Origin: Thiodiazotropha sp050291245
GTDB taxonomy: Bacteria > Pseudomonadota > Gammaproteobacteria > Chromatiales > Chromatiaceae
DNA: 64,000 nucleotides
Direction: 5' to 3'
NCBI GenBank assembly: GCA_050291245.1
Contig: JBNKJP010000059.1
Location: 39,780 to 103,779, forward strand
Position 1 is the stretch's first letter. Each line of letters opens with the position of its first letter. The position numbers were made by a program, and so were the translations under genes. Below, one piece after another: positions 26,517 to 34,394 of this stretch. The notes under the pieces are model-generated. The model was not told where the DNA came from, did not search any database, and saw nothing but the letters and a program-made list of their open reading frames with translations.

Positions 26517-28160
26517 ATGATGAACACTTCGAATGCGACATGGACAGATATCCTGGGCGGCCGACACATTTCGATCAAGTTCACACTGATGCTGGGCATC
26601 ATCCTTATCGTTCTGTCGAGTCTCTCCGGTTACCTTTTGTTCGGACAGGAACGCAAGGCCCTGGACGACACCCTGAATGCCTCAACCGAGGTATTGAATC
26701 AGATCACGGACGAACAGTTCAGCCGTTTTCAGAACGCGATAAAATTCAATGCCGGCCAGACCGGCAAGCTGCTCGCGGCCATCGCCCCGCAACCCATCGC
26801 TGAATTTGACCTCTCCCTGCTATCTCAATTTGCTCAGATGTCCCTGGAGGACCCGGACATCGTCTATGTGGCGTTTCTCAGCCCACAGCAGAAACCCTTT
26901 GCCCAGGCAGGCGACAAGTCCGCCGCCGAGGAACTGCTGACCCAAACCGTCACCTATGAAGGGTCCGCACTCGGCGAGGTGATCGTGGGATACAGCCTGA
27001 TCCGGGCTAAGACGATGCTGACCACCATCAAAAATCACCAGAGCGAGCATATGAATGAGATTAAGGGGTCTCAGGAGTCCGCACTCAACACCTCCATGCT
27101 CAGCACCCTGGGCATGTTCATCGTCAGCACCCTGATCTCCATCCTGACCATCGCACTGCTGGTAAAGATTGTCATCACCACCCCCCTCAACCAGGTGGTC
27201 GAAGCCTCCCGGTCGCTCGCTTCCGGCAATCTCAATACCCGTGTCCCTGTCCGGTATCAGGATGAAATCGGCATTCTCGGCAATGCCTTCAACGAAATGG
27301 CCGAGCGGTTTCACGAGATCATCGTCAAACTGATCGATACCTCATCGAAACTCTCCCATTCGGCGACCGAAATGGTCGTCATCACCGAACAGACCCACGA
27401 GGGCGTGCGTCAGCAGCAGTCCGATACCGAGACCATCGCCACCGCAATGAGTGAAATGACCGCAACCGTACAGGAGGTATCCCGCAACGCAACCCAGGCC
27501 TCAAACCACGCCGGCGAGGCTCGGGATCAGGCCAACGACGGCAAACTCGTGGTGGATGAAACCATTCACGCCATCACCTCACTCGCCGATAAGGTGCAGT
27601 CTGCCGGGCAGGTGATCCAGGAACTCGAAAAGCACACCGTCAGCATTGGCACGGTGATCGATGTGATCAAAGGCATCGCGGAGCAGACCAATCTGCTGGC
27701 GCTGAACGCCGCTATCGAAGCCGCTCGGGCCGGGGAACAGGGCCGGGGGTTTGCGGTGGTGGCCGATGAAGTGCGTAATCTGGCACAAAGGACCCAGGAA
27801 TCAACCTCGGAAATCCAGGATATCATCGAACGGGTACAAGCCAGCGCAGGCCAATCGGTTCGTGTCATGCAGGAGGGTCAGGAATCAGCCACCCAGAGTG
27901 TCGACCTGGCCTCAAACGCCGGTGAGGCGCTCGATCGCATCACCCAGGCTGTTACATCGATCACCGACATGGCCATCCAGATCGCAAACGCCGTCGAGGA
28001 GCAGAGCCAGGTGACCGAAGAGATGCAGCGCAACGTCATTACCATCAGTCAGGTCGCCAACGAAACCGCCGAGGCCTCAGACAAAACCGCCCGGGAGTGC
28101 AGCGAACTCGAGCGGGTCAGTGGGGAACTGGGACAAATCGTCACACACTTTCAGATCTGA
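26517..28160 (+). CDS. Methyl-accepting chemotaxis protein
   Basis: A 547-residue inner-membrane chemoreceptor: TM1 about 21-43, a periplasmic domain of about 150 residues, TM2 about 193-220, HAMP about 221-275, and a cytoplasmic signalling coil with the conserved tip (AEQTNLLALNAAIEAARAGE at about 387-406). The periplasmic domain contains DIVYVAFLSPQQKPFAQAG, which resembles a double-loop or Cache-type sensor fold. It lies behind the PhnD-like gene, apparently in the same FliA-driven transcript. A GC-rich hairpin follows its stop. Confidence 0.93.
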   Translation: MMNTSNATWTDILGGRHISIKFTLMLGIILIVLSSLSGYLLFGQERKALDDTLNASTEVLNQITDEQFSRFQNAIKFNAGQTGKLLAAIAPQPIAEFDLSLLSQFAQMSLEDPDIVYVAFLSPQQKPFAQAGDKSAAEELLTQTVTYEGSALGEVIVGYSLIRAKTMLTTIKNHQSEHMNEIKGSQESALNTSMLSTLGMFIVSTLISILTIALLVKIVITTPLNQVVEASRSLASGNLNTRVPVRYQDEIGILGNAFNEMAERFHEIIVKLIDTSSKLSHSATEMVVITEQTHEGVRQQQSDTETIATAMSEMTATVQEVSRNATQASNHAGEARDQANDGKLVVDETIHAITSLADKVQSAGQVIQELEKHTVSIGTVIDVIKGIAEQTNLLALNAAIEAARAGEQGRGFAVVADEVRNLAQRTQESTSEIQDIIERVQASAGQSVRVMQEGQESATQSVDLASNAGEALDRITQAVTSITDMAIQIANAVEEQSQVTEEMQRNVITISQVANETAEASDKTARECSELERVSGELGQIVTHFQI

Positions 28161-28168
28161 GCAACACA

Positions 28169-28195
28169 CCGGCGGGCCAGGCTCCGGCCCGCCGG
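28169..28195 (+). terminator. GC-rich hairpin after the chemoreceptor gene
   Basis: CCGGCGGGCC at 28169-28178 pairs perfectly with GGCCCGCCGG at 28186-28195 around a 7-nt loop, 8 bp after the stop codon. No T-run follows; termination is inferred from position and stability. Confidence 0.55.
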
Positions 28196-28454
28196 GTGAA
28201 TCGACATGATTGAGCCGTTTGCCAACACCCTCTACAATAGGCCCTCTGATTGTTACCTGGATTCGCGGATTCGGGTATAAACACTGATGACCCCATAAGT
28301 AAAGCTCTCTCAAAGGGCTTCACACTGACCGACGATACCGCACACCAGCCCCCTCTCGATGAGGCTTCACCTGATCCGGGGCTCGGCACACCGTCCCTCG
28401 GGTGATTTCAACAACGATCAGATGTTGCCCATCGACCATGACAGAAGTATCACA

Positions 28455-30221
28455 ATGAATCGACCAACCACACAATTTGCCTGGTGGAACCTGTTTCTGC
28501 CGTTTATGAAATGGATGCCCTCTCTCGAGCAGCGCGACCTGCGCTCGGACCTGGCGGCGGGCCTGACCGGTGCGATCGTAGTCCTGCCCCAAGGCGTTGC
28601 TTTTGCCGCGATCGCCGGCATGCCACCGGAATATGGTCTCTATGCGGGCATGATACCCGCGATTATCGCGGCCCTGTTCGGCTCTTCCCGGCATCTGGTC
28701 TCCGGACCCACCACCGCAGCCTCCATCGTGCTGTTCTCCGCCCTTTCCGTGTATGCCGAACCCGGCACAATGGACTACGTCTCCCTGGCCCTGACCATGA
28801 CCCTCATGGTCGGTCTGTTCGAATTGGCCCTGGGTCTGGCGCGCATGGGTGCACTGGTCAATTTCATCTCCCACTCCGTGGTAGTGGGGTTCACCGCGGG
28901 TGCCGCGATCCTGATCGCCGCCAAGCAGCTGAAGCACTTCTTCGGTATCCATATGGAGGGCAGCGGCCACCTGCACAACATCATCGCCCAGTTCCTTGCG
29001 GAGGTCAGCAATATCAACCTCTATGTCACCGCCGTGGCGTTGTTCACCCTGCTGAGCGGGATCGCGGTGAAGCGCTGGATTCCTCGGGTTCCCTACATGA
29101 TCGTAGCCATGGTCTCGGGCAGTCTGCTCTCATACATCCTGAACCAGTCCCTGGGCCAATCGGTTACCGGCATCGTCACCGTCGGCGCCTTGCCCGACAG
29201 TCTGCCCCCCCTGTCCTCACCCAATCTGACCCTGGAGAATATCAAGCATCTGGCGCCCTCCGCCCTGGCGGTCACCCTGTTCGCCCTCACCGAGGCGGTC
29301 TCCATCGGCCGCTCCCTGGCGGCGCGGGGTGGTTATCGCATCAACGGCAACCAGGAATTCATCGGTCAGGGCCTGTCGAACATCGCGGGGGCGTTTTTCT
29401 CCGGCTACGTCGCCACCGGCTCCTTCAACCGCAGCGGACTGAATTTCCAGGCCGGCGCCAGAACCCCCCTGGCCGCCATGTTCGCGGGGCTGTTCCTGAT
29501 GGTAATCGTGGTACTGGTCGCCCCCCTCGCCGCCTACCTGCCCAAGGCGGCGATGGCCGGCATTCTGTTCCTGGTGGCCTGGGGTCTGATCGACTTCAAG
29601 GAGATGAACCACATCCTGCATACCTCCAAGCGGGAAACCGGCGTATTGATGGTCACCTTCCTCAGCGCCCTGTTCCTGGAGTTGGAATTCGCCATCTTCG
29701 CCGGTGTACTGTTGTCACTGGTACTCTACCTGGAGCGGGTCTCCAAACCGCTGATCACCACCCGCACCCCGGATCCGCGCCTTCACAAACGGGCCTTTTC
29801 CTGCGACAGCGACCTCCCCGAATGCCCCCAGTTGAAATTTGTCCGCATCGATGGTTCCCTGTTCTTCGGGTCGGTGAACCATGTCCAGGAGGTATTCGAA
29901 CGGGTGCGTGCCGAGAACCCGGGACAGAAGCATCTGGCCATCCTGGCCCAAGGCATCAATTTCGTGGACCTGCAAGGAGGCGAAGCCCTGGCGGAGGAGG
30001 CTCATACCCGTAAACAGGGGGGTGGCAATCTCTACCTGATCAACGTCAAGCAGGGACTATGGACATCCCTGGAGCAGTACGGCTGTCTCGATGCCAGCGG
30101 CGGGCGCAACGTCTTCCAGTCGAAGAGTGCGGCCATCCGAGGAATCTACCAGAAGCTGGACAAGTCGGTATGTGCCGGTTGTCAGCATCCCATCTTCCAT
30201 GAATGTATGAATAAAGTTTAG
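28455..30221 (+). CDS. SulP family sulfate/anion permease
   Basis: A 588-residue inner-membrane transporter. It opens with LEQRDLRSDLAAGLTGAIVVLPQGVAFAAIAG (split in helices 1-2), the SulP hallmark, and has 10 or more helices with VSGPTTAASIVLFSAL and the GYVATGSFNRSGLNFQAGAR signature. A C-terminal STAS domain (LKFVRIDGSLFFGSVNHV... from about 455) may regulate transport. ATG 28455 is chosen because the SulP N-terminus begins there; the frame is open to 28359. The next transporter overlaps its stop by 1 nt. The adjoining cys genes make sulfate the likely substrate. Confidence 0.9.
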   Translation: MNRPTTQFAWWNLFLPFMKWMPSLEQRDLRSDLAAGLTGAIVVLPQGVAFAAIAGMPPEYGLYAGMIPAIIAALFGSSRHLVSGPTTAASIVLFSALSVYAEPGTMDYVSLALTMTLMVGLFELALGLARMGALVNFISHSVVVGFTAGAAILIAAKQLKHFFGIHMEGSGHLHNIIAQFLAEVSNINLYVTAVALFTLLSGIAVKRWIPRVPYMIVAMVSGSLLSYILNQSLGQSVTGIVTVGALPDSLPPLSSPNLTLENIKHLAPSALAVTLFALTEAVSIGRSLAARGGYRINGNQEFIGQGLSNIAGAFFSGYVATGSFNRSGLNFQAGARTPLAAMFAGLFLMVIVVLVAPLAAYLPKAAMAGILFLVAWGLIDFKEMNHILHTSKRETGVLMVTFLSALFLELEFAIFAGVLLSLVLYLERVSKPLITTRTPDPRLHKRAFSCDSDLPECPQLKFVRIDGSLFFGSVNHVQEVFERVRAENPGQKHLAILAQGINFVDLQGGEALAEEAHTRKQGGGNLYLINVKQGLWTSLEQYGCLDASGGRNVFQSKSAAIRGIYQKLDKSVCAGCQHPIFHECMNKV

Positions 30222-32209
30222 TGAACACCCTCGCCGATGAAGAAACAACCGTCTTAACCCACGGGATTATATCGAAAAAACAGATAATCGCCGGCGCGAT
30301 ATTCACGGCTGTGGCACTCTATCTCACCAGTGTGGTGCCCACCCGGGAGATCGCCTGGGTCAGCGCCCTGCTGGTCCTGACCATCTATCTGTTCGCCTTC
30401 GAGATCGTGGGTGTGGACGTGGCGGCGGCGACGGTGATGGTGCTCCTCGGGCTGACCTCATTGCTGGCCCCTTTTATGGGCCTGGAACAGGGTCTGGTGG
30501 ACAATAAGCACCTGTTTGACGGGTTTTCCTCCAACGCGGTAATCTCCATCATTGCGGTGATGATCATCGGCGCGGGGCTCGATCGGACCGGCATCATGAG
30601 CAAGGTCGCCGGGTTCATCCTCAAGGTGGGCGGCACCACCGAAACACGGATCATCCCCATCATCTCCGCTACCGTGGGTTTCATCTCGTCGTTTATGCAG
30701 AACGTGGGCGCCGCCGCCCTGTTTCTCCCAGTGGTGTCCCGTATCTCGGCCCGCTCCGGCCTGCCCATGTCGCGCCTGTTGATGCCCATGGGTTTCACCG
30801 CTATCCTCGGCGGCACCATGACCATGGTGGGATCGAGCCCCCTGATCCTGCTCAACGATCTGATTCTCACCTCCAACAAGGCGCTGCCCCCGGATCAGCA
30901 GATGGACACCTGGAGTCTGTTCTCGGTGACTCCGGTGGGTATTGTCCTGGTGATCGCCGGGATCGCCTACTTCGTCCTCGCCGGGCGCTTCGTATTGCCC
31001 GTCACCCAAAGTGAGAGCAGTACCATCGGTACCGATCCGATGAAATATTTTCATGATGTCTATGGCGTGGACTACAGCATCAACGAGGTGGTGGTAAAAG
31101 CCGGCAGTAACCTGGTGGGCATGAAACTCGACGACGTGGAGACCACCTACCGGGTCCGCATCATCGCCTCCAAGCGCGCCGGTGAAGAGACCCGAATCGG
31201 TCCTGGAACCATTGCGAGGGACACCGAATTTATGACCGGCATGGTGCTGGGTGTGGTTGCCGAGCCCCAGGATCTGGACCATTTCGTTGACAAGTACCAA
31301 CTGAAGAAGCGCCGCCAGCTGCGCACCTTCACCGAGTCCCTCTCCTCCGCGGTATCCGGTATCGCCGAGGTGGTCATTCCCCCCGGTTCCAACCTGCTCG
31401 GCAAGAGCGCCCGGGATGTGTGGATGCGCAAGACCTACGGCCTGGCAATGATCGGACTGCACCGGGACGGCACCACCCTGCGGGAAGGCGATGACATCCG
31501 CAATATCCCCTTCCACGCCGGAGACACCCTGGTGGTGCATACCCCGTGGAACGCCCTGGAACGCATCGAGAAGGACCGCAATTTCGTGGTGGTCACCACC
31601 GAGTATCCCCGTGAGGAGGAGATGCGCCCGCACAAGATACTGCCCGCCGCGGTATTTTTCAGCCTGGCCCTGTTTATGGTGCTGTTCACCGATATCCGGC
31701 TCTCGGTGGCGTTGCTCACCGGCGCCATGGGTATGATTCTTTCCGGGGTCCTGCGCATCGAGGAGGCCTACGAGGCGGTCAGCTGGAAGACGGTGTTCCT
31801 GCTCGCATCCCTCATCCCCCTCGGCCTTGCGGTGGAGACTACCGGAACCGCCAAGTGGATTGCCGAACAGGTGCTCTCGGTGGTAGGTGACATGCCGTTA
31901 TGGGTGATTCAGACCGCGGTGGCGGCACTCGCCACCTTCTTCACCCTGGTGATGTCGAACGTGGGCGCCACCGTGCTGTTGGTGCCCCTGGCGGTGAACA
32001 TCGCCATTGGCGCCGGGGGCAACCCGGCCCTGTTCGCACTCACCGTGGCCATCGCCACCTCAAACTCCTTCCTGATTCCCACTCACCAGGTCAACGCCCT
32101 GATCATGGGACCGGCGGGTTACCGGGTGGCGGACTTCATGAAGGCCGGCGGCGTCATGACGATCCTGTTCCTGGTGGTCATGATCGGGATGATGAATCTG
32201 GTTTTCTGA
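30221..32209 (+). CDS. SLC13/DASS-type permease with two TrkA-C (RCK_C) domains
   Basis: A 662-residue transporter starting at GTG 30221, which overlaps the SulP stop. The first membrane half carries FMQNVGAAALFLPVV and LGGTMTMVGSSPLIL. A cytoplasmic insert of two RCK_C domains follows (about residues 280-450, NEVVVKAGSNLVGMKLDDV and IPPGSNLLGKSARDV). The second half carries MSNVGATVLLVPLAVN and SNSFLIPTHQVNALIMGP. This is the layout of bacterial sulfate permeases such as SLT/SAC1-like proteins. Two sulfate-type carriers in translational coupling is notable; which ion each moves is not proven. Confidence 0.85.
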   Translation: MNTLADEETTVLTHGIISKKQIIAGAIFTAVALYLTSVVPTREIAWVSALLVLTIYLFAFEIVGVDVAAATVMVLLGLTSLLAPFMGLEQGLVDNKHLFDGFSSNAVISIIAVMIIGAGLDRTGIMSKVAGFILKVGGTTETRIIPIISATVGFISSFMQNVGAAALFLPVVSRISARSGLPMSRLLMPMGFTAILGGTMTMVGSSPLILLNDLILTSNKALPPDQQMDTWSLFSVTPVGIVLVIAGIAYFVLAGRFVLPVTQSESSTIGTDPMKYFHDVYGVDYSINEVVVKAGSNLVGMKLDDVETTYRVRIIASKRAGEETRIGPGTIARDTEFMTGMVLGVVAEPQDLDHFVDKYQLKKRRQLRTFTESLSSAVSGIAEVVIPPGSNLLGKSARDVWMRKTYGLAMIGLHRDGTTLREGDDIRNIPFHAGDTLVVHTPWNALERIEKDRNFVVVTTEYPREEEMRPHKILPAAVFFSLALFMVLFTDIRLSVALLTGAMGMILSGVLRIEEAYEAVSWKTVFLLASLIPLGLAVETTGTAKWIAEQVLSVVGDMPLWVIQTAVAALATFFTLVMSNVGATVLLVPLAVNIAIGAGGNPALFALTVAIATSNSFLIPTHQVNALIMGPAGYRVADFMKAGGVMTILFLVVMIGMMNLVF

Positions 32210-32243
32210 TCCTGTTTCGGGATCCAATTCGGGACGCCATCAA

Positions 32244-32270
32244 CACCAAAGCCGCCTCGGCGGCTTCGGT
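32244..32270. terminator. Bidirectional hairpin between convergent genes
   Basis: ACC-AAGCCGCC and GGCGGCTT-GGT pair around a 2-nt loop between the end of the SLC13 gene (32209) and the end of the opposite His-rich gene (32284). It serves both strands by position; there is no long T-run. Confidence 0.6.
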
Positions 32271-32283
32271 GTACACGCCCCCA

Positions 32284-32577
32284 TCAGCGATAGCGCCGAT
32301 CACGGTCGTGGTGGTCCCTGCGCCGGTCATGATCCCGGTGATGTCTCCTGTCGTGATGATGATGCCGTCTATCACAACGCCGGTGGTCTCTGCAGCGGTA
32401 GCCGTCACGATAGTCATGATGACGGTCATAGTAGTAGGGGAAGTGGCTGTAATGAAGATCCAGCAACAGGTTGTTGAGCCGCACATGGGGCGGTTCGTGT
32501 GCCTGGGCCGGCACGGCCATGACGAGGGAAGTGGAGAGCAGGGTACCCAGCAACAGGGTTTTCATCAGCGGTTTCAT
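32284..32577 (-). CDS. Small exported His/Arg/Asp-rich protein
   Basis: A 97-residue protein with a signal peptide (KPLMKTLLLGTLLSTSLVMA, cut after AQA) and a mature chain ending in a His-Arg-Asp-rich tail (RRHHHHDRRHHRDHDRRRDH). AAGGAGG sits 8 nt before ATG 32577. It is not alignable in detail with the His-rich protein at 23283-23588 beyond composition and size, but both have the same promoter/operator. A role in periplasmic metal or envelope stress is a guess. Its place inside the sulfate block is probably accidental. Confidence 0.7.
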   Translation of the reverse strand: MKPLMKTLLLGTLLSTSLVMAVPAQAHEPPHVRLNNLLLDLHYSHFPYYYDRHHDYRDGYRCRDHRRCDRRHHHHDRRHHRDHDRRRDHHDRDRRYR

Positions 32578-32609
32578 AGTGAACCTCCTTTTGGTTGATC
32601 CTGTGGGAC

Positions 32610-32643
32610 AGCTTAGGGAGGTGTGGCTGAACGAACGCTGAAT
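32610..32643 (-). promoter_or_regulatory. Promoter with TTCAG-N6-TTCAG direct repeat for the His-rich protein
   Basis: On the minus strand: ATTCAG (32643-32638), 5 nt, GTTCAG (32632-32627), 11 nt, then TAAGCT (32615-32610). The 12 nt CTCCCTAAGCTG are identical to those at the 23.6-kb promoter, and spacing from -10 to start codon is also the same within 1 nt. Confidence 0.7.
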
Positions 32644-32719
32644 GGCTCAGGATTTTTTCGTTGTACTATTCCGGCAGAATCTGTGACGGGGTAGACAAGC
32701 AGACCCTGAAGTACGCGGC

Positions 32720-32995
32720 TCACTCATAAGTACTTCCATCCATCGCAACCTCCACCATTCCTAATGGGATACGGCTCCAGGCCCGTTCGTGCAGGTAGTA
32801 GAGCACCATCTTGGTCCCCACTTCGGTCAACCCGATGGCCGCCGCCACTTTCAAGTCACCGGTAAAGAACCAGGAGAGCAGCAGGGTGTCGATGGAACCG
32901 GTCACCCGCCATGAGACAGCCTTGAGCAAACTGCGCAGCGGTCGCTCAGACGACGACCGATTCACCGCCCGTTTATCAGTAAAGCGAAGCAACAT
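32720..32995 (-). CDS. DUF2061 membrane protein
   Basis: A 91-residue protein with the DUF2061 pattern: SLLKAVSWRVTGSIDTLLLSWFFTGD (first helix) and AAAIGLTEVGTKMVLYYLHERAW (second helix). It starts 13 bp after the cysC stop and is therefore probably in the same transcript. DUF2061 genes are often found beside cysC or cysN in proteobacteria, so a role in sulfate activation or transport is likely, though none is proven. Confidence 0.85.
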   Translation of the reverse strand: MLLRFTDKRAVNRSSSERPLRSLLKAVSWRVTGSIDTLLLSWFFTGDLKVAAAIGLTEVGTKMVLYYLHERAWSRIPLGMVEVAMDGSTYE

Positions 32996-33008
32996 CTTTC
33001 TTATCCGC

Positions 33009-33638
33009 TCAGGCTTCGTGGGCTACCGGCTCGTAGCCCGCCTGCAGGCTGCCGATCTCATGCAGATAGGCCAGCAACTGGTTAACCGCCTGTGCCACCG
33101 AGAGCTTGCCGGCGCGGATAGTCACCTCAGGCTTTTCCGGGGCCTCATAGGGACTGTCGATACCCGTGAACTGTTTGATCTCGCCACGCGCCGCCTTGGC
33201 GTAGAGACCCTTCGGATCACGGGCCTGGCAGGTTGCGAGATCGGTATCCACGAACACCTCGACGAACCGCCCCTCGGGCATGATCTCGCGGATCATCCGG
33301 CGATCGCTCCGAAACGGGGAGATGAAGGCAGCCAGGGTGATCAATCCCGCGTCTGTCATTAACCGGGCCACCTCTCCGACCCGCCGGATATTCTCCTGGC
33401 GGTCCCCGTCGCTGAAACCCAGGTCGCGGCACAGGCCGTGGCGGACATTGTCACCGTCGAGCAGATAGGTGTGGTACCCCTGTACGGTGAGGATCTGCTC
33501 CAAAGCCCCGGCAATGGTCGACTTGCCGGAGGCACTCAAACCGGTAAACCAGATCACCAGGGGTTTCTGAAACTTCTGCTCCGCCCGGGTCTCCTGATCC
33601 ACCGGATGCGAATGCCAGACGATATTGTTGCTGCTCAT
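33009..33638 (-). CDS. cysC: Adenylylsulfate (APS) kinase
   Basis: A 209-residue cytoplasmic kinase that phosphorylates APS to PAPS. It has the P-loop GLSASGKST (about 33-41), LLDGDNVRHGLCRDLGFS and the DRQENIRRVGEVARL segment that binds APS, then FISPFRSDRRMIRE. The length is normal for a stand-alone CysC. It lies 36 bp after cysH. No ATP sulfurylase genes (cysD/cysN or sat) are in the window. Confidence 0.96.
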   Translation of the reverse strand: MSSNNIVWHSHPVDQETRAEQKFQKPLVIWFTGLSASGKSTIAGALEQILTVQGYHTYLLDGDNVRHGLCRDLGFSDGDRQENIRRVGEVARLMTDAGLITLAAFISPFRSDRRMIREIMPEGRFVEVFVDTDLATCQARDPKGLYAKAARGEIKQFTGIDSPYEAPEKPEVTIRAGKLSVAQAVNQLLAYLHEIGSLQAGYEPVAHEA

Positions 33639-33674
33639 AGGACGGCTCCTTATGCCAAGTTGATAAACTGATCT

Positions 33675-34394
33675 CTATTCATGAATCCCGCACTCCCGCT
33701 TCAGCCCGAAGAAACGGGTCTCCTCCTCGGTCATACCCTGTTCCAGCGGACGGCTGGTATGCACGTCGCCGACGGAGACATACCCTTTCTCCCACAGCGG
33801 GTGATACGGCAGGCAGTGCCTTTGCAGGTAACGGTGAACCTCCCGGTTATGCCAATCGATCACCGGGTGGATCTTGAAGCGGCCGAGCTGGACTCGCGCC
33901 ACCTGCAAATCGGCCCGGCTCTGGGACTGCTGTCGGCGTAGTCCGGCGAACCAGGTACCGACATCGAGAGACTTCAAAGCGCGCTGCAATGGCTCCACCT
34001 TGTTGATACGGTTGTAGTGTTCGATGCCGGACAAACCCTGCTCCCAGAGCTGTCCGTAACGTCGCTCCTGCCAGGCTGGCGACTGTTCGGCACGATAGAC
34101 CTGCAGGTTGAGTTGAAGACGTTCGGTCAGTTGATCGATGAAGTCGTAGGTCTCCGGGAAAAGATAACCGGTATCCACCAGCACCACCGGGATATCCGGG
34201 ACAACCTGGTTGACCAGATGGAGCATGAGAGTCGCCTGGATACCGAAGCTGGAGGTCATCACGTGATGCCCCGGCAATGCCTGCAGCGCCCATTCGATAC
34301 GCTGCTCCGCACTGAGTCTTTCCAGCTTCCGGTTCAGCTGATCGAGATTGTCCGCCGCTTCCGGCGGCAACGCGGTGAGGTCACTCGTCTTCAT
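33675..34394 (-). CDS. cysH: Phosphoadenylylsulfate (PAPS) reductase, thioredoxin-dependent
   Basis: A 239-residue enzyme that reduces PAPS to sulfite. It has the PP-loop-like SSFGIQATLMLHLV, the VLVDTGYLFPETYDF strand, WFAGLRRQQS, and the catalytic Cys in the C-terminal KRECGIHE. The two CC pairs that hold an iron-sulfur cluster in APS reductases are absent, so PAPS is the expected substrate, in agreement with the neighbouring cysC. Its start overlaps the end of cysI by 14 nt. Confidence 0.96.
   Translation of the reverse strand: MKTSDLTALPPEAADNLDQLNRKLERLSAEQRIEWALQALPGHHVMTSSFGIQATLMLHLVNQVVPDIPVVLVDTGYLFPETYDFIDQLTERLQLNLQVYRAEQSPAWQERRYGQLWEQGLSGIEHYNRINKVEPLQRALKSLDVGTWFAGLRRQQSQSRADLQVARVQLGRFKIHPVIDWHNREVHRYLQRHCLPYHPLWEKGYVSVGDVHTSRPLEQGMTEEETRFFGLKRECGIHE

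Noticed and set aside
28484..30013. 509-codon frame within the SulP gene
   Set aside because: Shifted-frame translation of a well-supported transporter, rich in R, P, G and H, as expected of a false frame.
30458..31633. 391-codon frame opposite the SLC13 gene
   Set aside because: Antisense shadow of clear transmembrane coding sequence.
32178..32486. 102-codon frame overlapping the His-rich gene
   Set aside because: Same strand but shifted frame; composition (T/I-rich repeats of ACC/ATC codons) is an artefact of the His-rich codons. The frame with signal peptide and AAGGAGG is the real one.
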